From the NCBI GenBank assembly GCA_012934845.2, contig WNNJ02002244.1:1-64000 (forward strand): a DNA stretch of 64,000 nucleotides. The letters are read 5' to 3'. The notes below the pieces were generated by a model. It saw only the letters and a program-made list of their open reading frames with translations, was not told where the DNA came from and searched no databases. A program made the translations under genes and the position numbers. Of this stretch, positions 26,281 through 37,111 are shown piece after piece (the stretch's first letter is position 1; each line of letters begins with the position of its first letter). Source of the DNA: Pomphorhynchus laevis (lineage: Eukaryota; Acanthocephala; Palaeacanthocephala; Echinorhynchida; Pomphorhynchidae).

Positions 26281-27340
26281 CAATTTTGTATATTGGGTCG
26301 CTAGGTGTAGTCTCAACCGATATGTCGTCAAGTGATAGATTTGGTTTGAGTCTAGCCTATTTCCGGTTAACCTATATGGTGCGATTTTGCCAACACCTTT
26401 ATTTGCAGGCGGCTAAAAACTGACCGGCTTGTATCAGCCGTAGTTCAAGCTTGTTGGTGGACTAGCTCGGAACCCTCTTATGACCCTAGTTGTGGATTAA
26501 TATTAAGAATGCAGAAGAAAGTCAATAAAGTATTGTTTCCTCACAACAGAAGATAGTGGACTATCAGAGGATATGGTACACAACAAAAATCTAAACAAAA
26601 GCATGTTTTCTTAATAGCATTGGATTACTAAAGGATATGAGGAACATAAATGAACAAAAAGACAACGACAGTGACAATGCCGATAATAATCAATATAATG
26701 GATCAAAATCGCAACAATGGACAGCTCACCACTAACCAAACGAATTGATAATATCGGGTGCTGTGTGCTCGGGAGGTTGCGCAGAATGAGCGAAACAAAC
26801 GTCGACAATGAACTCAGCGGACTGGTCTATCTGCAGGAACATGGAGTGTGACTTCGCTGACGGATAAAGAACCAGATCAAGTGATGAAGGTAAATTGATT
26901 CAGTCGTGAAAAAGTCGGAGTTACCTCTCTTTATTATTCTGGTTATTACTCACTTGGATCACGGTTGGACCTTGCACTATTCGGGAGTTGTTATGGAAAG
27001 GCGTCGACAGACGAATGTGGGAATACTCACAACCTCTCGATTATTGTTAGCTGCAAAGAAGTAACACCGGTAAATGTAAGTTTGGCATCCTTGAATATTG
27101 TAGTCGAAGAAGGAAAGGAGTTAAGTGTTATGTGTGCTTATTCACCCAATACTAACTCTTAATACGCAGCTTTTGCTGATGATATTCGGGATTTACTTGA
27201 TGGTAAACCTGCCGGTGAATCTCTCATTTTATTGGGCGACTTCAATGCTCACGTTACTAATGACTGTACTACCTGGATAGGAGTTGTAAGGATGAACATA
27301 ATCCCCGATCTGAACGCAAGTGGTGTTTAGTTGTTGCATT
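26280..27340 (+). pseudogene. Rex1-like element, endonuclease (EEP) fragment
   Basis: Coding similarity begins at about 26843 (VTSLTDKEPDQVMKV), runs through SLYYSGYYSLGSRLDLALF, a damaged central part, VMCAYSPNTNS, and the catalytic LILLGDFNAHVTND block of apurinic-type endonucleases (the GDFNAH Asp and Asn), then GVVRMNIIPDLNASGV. At least one in-frame stop follows CAYSPNTNS. 26290-26840 is GC-richer, non-coding and probably the 5' region. The wording fits the N-terminal half of the same family as 17510-19570, but in a separate insertion that ends at 27340, right where the 192-bp satellite starts. Confidence 0.8.
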
Positions 27341-27348
27341 TCCGTATA

Positions 27349-29312
27349 TAAGAAAGTTATCGTGATTGATATATTATCTAGATTAATTGCATAATTAATA
27401 ATCTTTAATAATCAAAAAGATAAAAAAGATAAGTTCTGATTTTTCAAAAATATTCTTTATTACAGATTAATAATTTAAACGTTTATTATTTTTGATAAGC
27501 GTATATTATTATTTTTGATACAGAAAGTTATCGTAATTGCTATATTCTCTTAATTAATTGCATAATTAATGATTTCATTAATCAGAAATAATCAAAAGAT
27601 AAACTATTTGTTTATCTTTAATAATCAAAAAGATAAAAAAGATAAGTTCTGATTTTTCAAAAATATATTTTATTACAGATTAATAATATAAACGTTTATT
27701 CTATTTTTGATACAGAAAGTTATCGTAATTGATATATTCTCTTAATTAATTGCATAATTAATGATTTCATTAATCAGAAATAATCAAAAGATAAACTATT
27801 TGTTTATCTTTAATAATCAAAAAGATAAAAAAGATAAGTTCTGATTTTTCAAAAATATATTTTATTACAGATTAATAATATAAACGTTTATTCTATTTTT
27901 GATACAGAAAGTTATCGTAATTGATATATTCTCTTAATTAATTGCATAATTAATGATTTCATTAATCAGAAATAATCAAAAGATAAACTATTTGTTTATC
28001 TTTAATAATCAAAAAGATAAAAAAGATAAGTTCTGATTTTTCAAAAATATATTTTATTACAGATTAATAATATAAACGTTTATTCTATTTTTGATACAGA
28101 AAGTTATCGTAATTGCTATATTCTCTTAATTAATTGCATAATTAATGATTTCATTAATCAGAAATAATCAAAAGATAAACTATTTGTTTATCTTTAATAA
28201 TCAAAAAGATAAAAAAGATAAGTTCTGATTTTTCAAAAATATTCTTTATTACAGATTAATAATATAAACGTTTATTCTATTTTTGATACAGAAAGTTATC
28301 GTAATTGCTATATTCTCTTAATTAATTGCATAATTAATGATTTCATTAATCAGAAATAATCAAAAGATAAACTATTTGTTTATCTTTAATAATCAAAAAG
28401 ATAAAAAAGATAAGTTCTGATTTTTCAAAAATATTCTTTATTACAGATTAATAATATAAACGTTTATTCTATTTTTGATACAGAAAGTTATCGTAATTGA
28501 TATATTCTCTTAATTAATTGCATAATTAATGATTTCATTAATCAGAAATAATCAAAAGATAAACTATTTGTTTATCTTTAATAATCAAAAAGATAAAAAA
28601 GATAAGTTCTGATTTTTCAAAAATATATTTTATTACAGATTAATAATATAAACGTTTATTCTATTTTTGATACAGAAAGTTATCGTAATTGATATATTCT
28701 CTTAATTAATTGCATAATTAATGATTTCATTAATCAGAAATAATCAAAAGATAAACTATTTGTTTATCTTTAATAATCAAAAAGATAAAAAAGATAAGTT
28801 CTGATTTTTCAAAAATATATTTTATTACAGATTAATAATATAAACGTTTATTCTATTTTTGATACAGAAAGTTATCGTAATTGCTATATTCTCTTAATTA
28901 ATTGCATAATTAATGATTTCATTAATCAGAAATAATCAAAAGATAAACTATTTGTTTATCTTTAATAATCAAAAAGATAAAAAAGATAAGTTCTGATTTT
29001 TCAAAAATATATTTTATTACAGATTAATAATATAAACGTTTATTCTATTTTTGATACAGAAAGTTATCGTAATTGCTATATTCTCTTAATTAATTGCATA
29101 ATTAATGATTTCATTAATCAGAAATAATCAAAAGATAAACTATTTGTTTATCTTTAATAATCAAAAAGATAAAAAAGATAAGTTCTGATTTTTCAAAAAT
29201 ATATTTTATTACAGATTAATAATATAAACGTTTATTCTATTTTTGATACAGAAAGTTATCGTAATTGCTATATTCTTTTAATTAATTGCATAATTAATGA
29301 TTTCATTAATCT
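27349..29312. repeat. 192-bp satellite, about 10 tandem units
   Basis: Unit phase marker CAGAAAGTTATCGTAATTG begins at 27531, 27713, 27905, 28097, 28289, 28481, 28673, 28865, 29057 and 29249, that is 192 bp apart except the first full unit (182 bp). An older diverged unit starts at 27349 and the last is cut at 29312. Each unit contains the hairpin GATAAACTATTTGTTTATC and palindromic TTAATTAATTGCATAATTAA. Units differ at only a few sites, for example ATTGATATATT versus ATTGCTATATT. Confidence 0.97.
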
Positions 29313-31735
29313 TTGAAACTTGTGCTTTCTCTTTTGATTTATCAAGTTTTGTTTTTTTTAATACATTTCTTTAATCAGGCCAATTAATAAATGCCGATTA
29401 ATATATTTTTCAGTTTCAAAATAAGAATTATTAATTATATTCTTAATTTATTATGTTATTGCCAATTTAATTTTTAATATGTGAATAAAACACTATCTAT
29501 CAAACAGACATACCTAACATAGAAAGATTCAATTTTGTCACCAAAACGTGCACACATATTGTGAAAATTACTGAAATTTTTTTAATTTCTTTAAATGTAA
29601 AGCAATGCTATGTAGCAGCGATGTTTACAAACGACAATACTACTGCTAATGTTGTCACTGTGTAATCACGAGCACCGAATCGCGAGCGTGCGGGAGGGAG
29701 AAGCATATAACGTGTCTTATATTGAAGTTATGTCTATTACATAAATTTTTAAATTTAAAAATTTTAAAATAAAACTACATCTTTACCTATTTGCTTTTAA
29801 ACAGATGTCAATATGCAAGATTGATTTGACTGAAACTATTTTTAGTTGCTACATTAGAGATCAATAATTTTAATCGGATATGCTTTAGCCCCATCCTCTT
29901 GGCATTACTCACTAATTTTTATACCTTCAAAATTTGTAAGGAAATCATAAGGTACCATATGCGGTAAACTTACTTTCTTCAATGATGAAGATATATCTAA
30001 TGATGAGTTTGATATCACCGGATCAACATTTTCATTATGATCACTTAGTCGATGTTAATATTAACATCCACCGTAAATCGTTTCGCCAGTTATTAAATAG
30101 CGTTTACTCTTTTCAAAACGGCAGTTTCGGAGTAATTAACGTCTTTAAGATTGATAAAGGTTAATCCGTTATTATTAACGAAATCCTTTCTCCTTTGTAT
30201 TATTACGAGAATATATTTTGTTTTACAATTCAGTTTATACAAATTATTTTCAAATACATTAAAGATATATCGTAGGCCAAATTAATTCCTAAATTTGTTT
30301 TTATGTAATCAATACAAACTTGGGTTTTATTTTTTGAAAATTTCAAGTTAATGATTACATAATATTTATATAACAAAGACAATTTTTTAATAATAATTAA
30401 AATATAGTATTTTTAGTAACATATTATTAAACTATTGCCAACTTACTACATAAATGTGAGTTTTATATAATACAAGTTAATTATAATACAAGTAATAACA
30501 AGTATAACTTGTATTATAATACAAGTAATTTTATAAGTTAAATTAAGTTACATTTTGTTCATAACTTTCCAGTGTACATTTATTTAAATTTGAATTCTGA
30601 AATATTTCCAATATTTTCTAAATTTATCTTGTTGTCTTGTAAATTGTAATTCTTGTCCTATTGTCTATCGTATATAGTTCCTATTTTATCAAAACTACTC
30701 GTCTGTATTGCGATTCTTTCGAATTTGAGAACAATTGTTAGTATTTTAAATATTTACGCAGTTAATCTCAGAATTTATTTTCTTCTCATATAATTTAAAT
30801 TAAATTAAACTCATAACTCTAAATAATACATCTTCACTGTAATAATTGTTTGGCTAATTATTATCCAGTATCACCCAGCATATGACAAAAAATTGTTTGC
30901 TTTATGTATATATTATAATTCTACATTGCTTATCGAAATGCGATTGAATTCATAAATATCTTCCCACGAGGAGCGAGGGATCAATATTTAATAATATAAA
31001 TAGTATAGTCTTTAATTAAAGTATATCACTTAATTTATATTACTTATATTTTGTCGTTTTACTATTTTACATTACCATAAAACGCAATGTTACTTACTAA
31101 ATATATAAGATGTATATAACTATATAATTAATAGCCATATAAGATATATATAAATATATCTTATTTTATTACTGTATAAATAGCAGTTTACATGAAATCA
31201 AGGTTTTAAATCCTTACGATTCTTCTTCGGAAATTGTAATCAGTAATTTATAATCAGAATGTTGAAACTTTCTAATTTCGTTTTTTAAAGAAGAATCGCA
31301 ATGAATCGAAACACTATATAGAATATTGTTCGTTTGCCGTTGATAGAATTATTGCTTCATAAAATCAATTAAAATATCTAAATTGGATTTGAAAATAAAA
31401 TAATTGTAAAAAAATACTATTTTATCATACATTTACTAGTAAACTTTATATTTTATATTATGTATTCGTGTTATTTGCAATAGTAAATAAAACCTATCTC
31501 CAATTGCAAAAGGGTTTATTAAAGAAATATCATATTTTCTTGATTTTTGTACAAAATTTTCTGTATTTCGTTCATACTTCGTTATAAATCACATTATATG
31601 TAATAGTAAATTCATTATTTGCATTTTAAATCTTTAAACGTTCCAGGTCTGGATTTAATTTTTTGCAGTTTTAAACTGCAATATTGTGAGATTTTGAGAG
31701 TTCAGCCGTTGTGAATGAAATAAGGTACTGCCCTG
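29313..31735. other. No supported gene
   Basis: The 60-codon frame at 29982-30164 has no motif. 30662-30860 is a diverged copy of the repeat at 15190-15420 (TATAGTTCCTATTTTATCAA, ACAATTGTTAGTATTTTAAA). Short AACTTGTATTATAATACAAG palindromes lie near 30480-30530, and 31216-31305 is a weak snapback CGATTCTTCTT/AAGAAGAATCG. Confidence 0.5.
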
Positions 31736-31739
31736 TGTA

Positions 31740-32440
31740 GGCTCTCACACTATATGGGGCCGGGGCAGGTATCTTCTCCGTGATCATTAGTACATGTTTC
31801 ACACTTCTTAGGTTCGGAACACAAACACTTCCAATATCTCCAATTATGGCATATCTGATAATATGGATATGTAAGATAATCGGCTGAGATGTATTTAGAG
31901 ATCAGGTTTGCCCCTAGAAAGGTGTTATAGGAGTTCAGCTTCAGCACCATTGAGTTCTTAATTGAGATATTACCAAAGGCAACCGAAATTGCCTTTTGAC
32001 TTTTTATAAATCTTACATTCGAGATACCACACATTTTTCACAGATCAAGAATATCGTCATCAGTAATAACTGACATTAAGTTCGAAATCTTGACTTATAT
32101 CATAATTGGCTTAAATGTTGCCGTCCCCAATTCTTGCAAATTATCGTTGAAGAACTGTAGATAAGCCTCTGTTAGTTTGGCCGCTGTCAATGTGGTACTG
32201 CCGTATTTAGGCTCTTGCGGAGTTATAAATTACTCGCTTATGATTCTAACTGACAACAAATGGCCGTAATAACTACAGAAAAATATTTTCATGTTTCAAT
32301 GGGGCTGTCAGAGTAATCGTCACTAAATTACCCAGTTTCCGAACTAGTGGCAGCTCTCCATCATGCTAAGAATGAATATCGTCTTTAAAAACCCTTACCT
32401 ACTCGTTATTTTCGAATTGCTTTGAAGAATCGATACTCAC
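31740..32440 (-). pseudogene. Non-LTR ORF1 (gag-like) remnant with decayed zinc knuckle
   Basis: The 94-codon minus frame at 31750-32034 ends YYQICHNWRYWKCLC then SEPKKCETCTNDHGEDTC, which retains the C-x2-C-x4-H-x4-C layout of an ORF1 zinc knuckle with some metal ligands lost. Upstream on the same strand, in other frames, NLQELGTATFKPI and SNLMSVITDDDILDL continue the RRM-like region typical of such proteins. Related to, but not the same copy as, 16205-16752. No RT follows. Confidence 0.55.
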
Positions 32441-32469
32441 TTTATTGCACTTTTTCCCCGCCATATCCT

Positions 32470-32610
32470 GATTTATTGCATCCTGTTTATATTATATTAT
32501 ATTAATTATATTATAGTATATTATATTATATAGTATAATATATAGTTATATTATATTATAATATATAGATAATTATAATATATATATGATATTAATTATA
32601 TTATAATATA
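32470..32610. repeat. TATA-rich low-complexity tract
   Basis: Irregular TTATA/TATAT repeats with short palindromes, directly abutting the duplicated unit that follows. Confidence 0.8.
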
Positions 32611-33165
32611 TAGTTCCTATTTTATCAAAACTACTCGCTTGTATTGTGATTCTTCCGAATTTGAGGACAATTGTTAGTATTATATTGACAATATCCTGAT
32701 TTAACTTTATTTTTGCGTTAAAAGTCATATTTTCTCTTTGCATAACATGCTATTATTTTTCTGTACAGTAACCTAGTTTAAATTTATTTATTATGCAATC
32801 ATCGTCATTTGATGACGACATGAACAATGCACTGCTATGCTATAATCTTTACTTAATAATTATATATCAAACGCCATAAAGGTAAGAAATCGATAAAAGC
32901 GATTGTCAACTTAATTGTTTCTACTAATAGATATTTCCCAATTGGTAAAATTGGGGATACAAAATATGTTTTACTTTGTCATTGTTTTAAGTTTGACATT
33001 GATTTAAACAACATTCAGTTCGTGCATGGAGTGTTAGCATTTGCATTGAAAGTTATATACATACAAGTTGTTAACAAAATCCTTATTATTATATACTGGA
33101 CGAAATTTCTGTTCAATGTTGATTACTTTTATTTTAAATAAATTAACTCCAGTGTTTATGATGAT
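32607..33165. repeat. About 560-bp dispersed duplication, copy 2
   Basis: Matches 15404-16004. This copy lacks the AT insertion and has an extra ACAAGTTGTTAACAAAATCC segment after ATATACATAC, so the two copies have different indel histories. Confidence 0.85.
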
Positions 33166-33942
33166 ATTTAATTTGCTAAGCGAAATAGTTTGATTGAATG
33201 ATAATAAAACGACATTATTTCAGTGATTCAAATATCTCTTAGTTATAGCATTGCTTGAGGAAATACATTATTTGTGTGCACAATTTTACATTTATGTTTT
33301 AAGTTATAGAGCGAGCGCAATTTGATAACATAGAAGATTTGTTATAACATCATTAAGCATCGGTAATAATGTATAATTATTACCGATGATAATATATATT
33401 ACCTATAATATATATGCGAATTTATATATTAACCATTTAAAATGTTTAAACTGATTTTTTATACATTATAGCACATATAATATAATGCCGATATACTTTA
33501 TTGTATTGCCATTATATAATAAATATCCAAACATTACAATGTATTCACATTACATTCGACGAAGTATTTATATTATAATATTTTAGTTTATATTGATATA
33601 CATATATGAATAAGAAAAAATATTATCATATATTGTTTTAATAAATGTGATTATCGATAATAATATATCCTAATAAATTATATGCTAATTGTGTTATATA
33701 AAATATTTCATATATATTGTTATTGTTTCTGTAGTTGAATAATTATTGTTTCATATAATTTGATGTTGCTTTAGTATATCGAATGTAGTAATATAAAATC
33801 AAAATTTATATTTGTGTATATTTGTATTTTCCCATTTTTACATAAGTTTTAAATATTTGAAATTTATTGTGTGTCCTTAATATATTACAAGTTTATTTTA
33901 TTTCTCAATTCTTATTTTCTTTTACAAAGTTAAAATGTTTTC
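33166..33942. other. AT-rich, no gene
   Basis: Low-complexity A+T with a TTACCGATGATAATAT/ATTACCGATG-type local inversion near 33360-33400. Nothing else seen. Confidence 0.5.
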
Positions 33943-34363
33943 ATATTTTTGAATTACATTATTATATTAATATTATTATATTAATATAATAATATTATTA
34001 TATTAATATAATATATTATATTATGTCGGTTGTTTCCGGCAACTGTAGTGCTATCTCCGTCTTTTTGTTACAAAAGACGGAAACAACGTACAGTTTGCAC
34101 AAGTGGAAATGTTTTCCTTACAAACTGTATCGTTTGTTTTTACAGAAAGGCAGCAGAGGAAAATTTCAGCAGATCATTAAAGGACCGAAACACGAAAGGT
34201 AGGCGTAGGCTCACTGCTGATGAGGTCCACCTACGCTGATTGTAGTGTACAGTGCTGCATCTAGGATTAAAGAATTCACACGAGGATAATTGATGAAGCC
34301 GACCAAATGTTATAGTTTCGATATTTTTGAATTACATTATTATATTAATATTATTATATTAAT
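33943..34363. repeat. GC-richer 300-bp insert between 43-bp direct repeats
   Basis: ATATTTTTGAATTACATTAT... (43 bp) occurs identically at 33943-33985 and 34321-34363. Between TAATA tracts lies a GC-richer block (34024-34318) with a hairpin GCGTAGG...CCTACGC at 34203-34235. The plus frame of 69 codons at 34030-34239 shows no domain. Could be a small insertion or a duplication spanning it. Confidence 0.6.
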
Positions 34364-35579
34364 AATATTATTATATTAATATCATATTATTACATTATTA
34401 TAATTTACTTAATAAATTAACACAAATTAATTTTGATTTTAAAATAATATGTTTGCATCGAAATTAAATTGCACGATATGCCATACACGCTACATTCTTT
34501 ATCAAATTGACGAGTTTGCAAACTCGTAAACAGTTGCCATTAGTTTTATATAATTATATACTATACAATTTGAAAATGATGACAATCTTAACCTGACAGT
34601 ATTTGGCCAAAGTCATGACACTTAACCTGTACGGATTGGGTCAAAGTAATGATAATCTTAACGTTTACGTATTGGCCTGCTCGAAATGATTACCGTAGGT
34701 TATACATTTCTTCTCTTATGTCAATGAAAATATTTATCAATTACGTAATTGTTCTTTGGCCTTTGTTAGCCAGATTTGTGTTTTACATTTTTGTTTTCTG
34801 TAAGTGTTAACCTCCTCCTCCTTATGTCATTGCCAGGTCAGTATCCTGAATTTGAAAAGCATACAAAATATTTCATGACAAAATTTCAAAAACGAAACTT
34901 TCAATTTAAGGATACAATTTAGGCGAAAAAAAAAGATTTTTTGTTATCATAAGAAACAAATACGCCCAGCGCATTACTGGACATAACGCGTGCCAGTAAA
35001 TCACATGATTTTACGATTTTCTTTTCTGTTTGTACCACGAGGCGAGGGCTGAATGCAAAATTGCTCGTGTAAAGATTTGGTACAATCACAATATCACAAT
35101 ATCTTTTAAGACTCGACTTTATGTTTTTATATTAAAGTTAATATAAAACATCGAGCAATTGTATTCATTAGAATATATAAAAGTTACTGGTTATATAAAA
35201 GTTATTTACCACAAGTAATTATCAACTTAATAATATGCAATAATAAAAATCAATAATATCAACAGTTAATGTTTATTATTCACTAAAAATAATTAATATT
35301 AATTGTAATAATAATATTATAAATGTTGATATTTATAAATAATAGCCCACAATAACCCACAATATTTATAAATATTGTGAGTTACTGCATATTAAATATT
35401 TTCGTATGTGTAAATTCGAGGTATTTACTGCTGCTGTGACACTCGAGGAGTACTTGTTCATATTTAAATATAAATATTCACTGTTACAATTGAAAAAGGC
35501 CACAGGGTGAAACGTTAATAAGTAAATTCTTCAATTTTCTGGTGTAATAACATTTATCAAATATATATTGAGTGTTGCC
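34364..35579. other. No gene; palindrome and GAAACGTTA motif
   Basis: A perfect 22-bp palindrome CACAATATTTATAAATATTGTG lies at 35358-35379. 35485-35530 carries ACAATTGAAAAAGGCCACAG then GGTGAAACGTTAATA, the inverse of the 9985-10025 motif. No gene is seen. Confidence 0.5.
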
Positions 35580-36430
35580 GAGTATATATAACGGTAGTGC
35601 ACAGATGTGCTGAGTAAAGAACGCTCCAGAATTTTGCTGTGCGGACCATCCTTAAACACTAGGCAGATGTTGTTGCTGAATAGTCACTGCACTCGTGGGA
35701 TCCTTAATGGATACGACATGTATAATGGTGGTGCACGGATGTGCTGAGTAAACAACGGTCCACCATTTCTTTCGAAATACGGCATTTATCCTAAATGGTA
35801 TTGCTTGATAGACTGGACTTCAATTCACAACTTTTAGTTACCATGTCACTTCTACATGACCACTTAAGCATAGAAATGATGAGTACCCGGCAACACTCAT
35901 CAGTAGAATGAGGTACACACTGGTCGTTTCGGTTGCCTGTGTGACATTGTGAATAAAGGCGTTTCCGACACTTTGCTTAATTGTCTGAGGCTTGCGCTCT
36001 TTACCGGATCGAATTGCTGTTCGGACCATGTCTAAAATTGTCTGAATTGTCGCTGCACTCGTTGGATCCTTAATGGATACGGCATATATAATAGTAGTGA
36101 ACGGATGTGCTGAGTATACACAGGTCCAGGATTTTTACGACAAGCGGCATTTATGAAAAATTGTGTGTATTGATAGACTGAACTTTGATTCACGACTTTT
36201 AGGCACTATGTCACTTTATAGACGACCACTTTAGCACAGAAATGATCAAGTACTCGACAACACTTATCAGTAGAATTAAGGACCAATTGGTCGTATTGGT
36301 TGCCTGTGTGACATAAAGGCGTTTGCGACATTTTGTTCAATTGACTAAGTCTTACGCTCTTTACCAGATCGAATTGCTGTGCGGACCATCCTTAAACACT
36401 AGGCAGAGGTTGTTGTTGAATTGTCATTGC
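35580..36430. repeat. 366-bp tandem repeat family, about 2.3 units
   Basis: CGGATGTGCTGAGTA occurs at 35734 and 36100 with a partial CAGATGTGCTGAGTA at 35602. Units share ACGGCATTTAT, ATGTCACTT, CAACACT-ATCAGTAGAAT, TTGCCTGTGTGACAT, ACGCTCTTTACC-GATCGAATTG and TGGATCCTTAATGGATACG. Units are about 80-85% alike, so old. On the minus strand the unit holds TACTGATGAGTGTTGCC and GGCAACCGAAAC, a hammerhead-like pair in permuted order (see rejected). A relative is at 10066. Confidence 0.85.
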
Positions 36431-36831
36431 ACTCGAATAATTAAAAGAGCTAATGATTTGATCATTTTTTGGCGATTACATTGTATAAATCAATTATAAG
36501 TTACGGAGAAGAAAGTTTTATTATCTTGAATGCGTGATAGTTTAAAAACAAATTGTTTTACAAGTTTTTTGTTTTATTTATACGACCTTTGATTTGGATT
36601 TCTTGAGATCTAATTGTTTCCAAGGATTAATTTATAGAATTGAAAAATTTACTCTTAAATTTTTATTAGAATTTATTTAAAATTTTAAAAAATTTATAAA
36701 ATTTATAAATGCTTTTTTATTTCAAATTTTTGTCTTTAATAAACACAAATGTTTTTGTTCAATCAATAAAGTATTAATAGGTTTAAACTTTAAAATTAAT
36801 ATAAATATAATGCAAATACTTGTAATTTTAG
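36431..36831 (+). promoter_or_regulatory. Upstream region of the BICRA gene
   Basis: A+T-rich with no clear TATA/initiator that could be told from background. Immediately before the start codon the sequence is TGTAATTTTAG|ATG, a good 3' splice site abutting the ATG. This suggests either a 5'-UTR intron or spliced-leader trans-splicing of the mRNA; both are inference. Confidence 0.45.
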
Positions 36832-37111
36832 ATGTCTGATTCAAATAAACCAAAGACTTTCATGGATATCTTCAAGTAAGTCCTTTATATTTTTATCGAA
36901 TAATATTTATTTATTAATTATTATTTATTTTAACTATTTTGTCACATTTCAGAGATCCTAATGCTCTGGATGATTTTCTGCTCTCACAGTGCCAAAATCA
37001 AGATGTATGTTAAAACCATTATTTAGTATTATTTACATCGATTTAAATATAGGACGATGACGATTTATTTGACTTTGACACCAGTCGAGATTCAGACAAA
37101 TCAAAATCAAG
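36832..37111 (+). CDS. BICRA: BICRA exons 1-3: conserved N-terminal motif
   Basis: Three tiny exons (44, 52, 59 nt) separated by introns of 77 and 48 nt encode aa 1-51. FMDIFKDPNALDDFL corresponds to the vertebrate LLDVICDPQALNDFL motif, and the following acidic run to its DxDDLLD stretch. Splice sites: AA|gtaagt, cag|A, GAT|gtatgt, tatag|GAC, AG|gtaata. The start is the first ATG; no in-frame upstream ATG follows the adjacent acceptor. Confidence 0.82.

Noticed and set aside
34030-34239. 69-codon plus frame in the GC-richer insert
   Set aside because: No recognisable domain; the insert looks like a non-coding repeat with a hairpin.
35885-35940. Hammerhead-like CTGATGAG and CGAAAC on the minus strand of the 366-bp repeat
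   Set aside because: GTGTTGCC and GGCAACC can pair as a permuted stem II, but the intervening 24 nt give no NUH site with a stem I partner, and the second unit (36.2 kb) has CTGATAAG and AATA, destroying the core.
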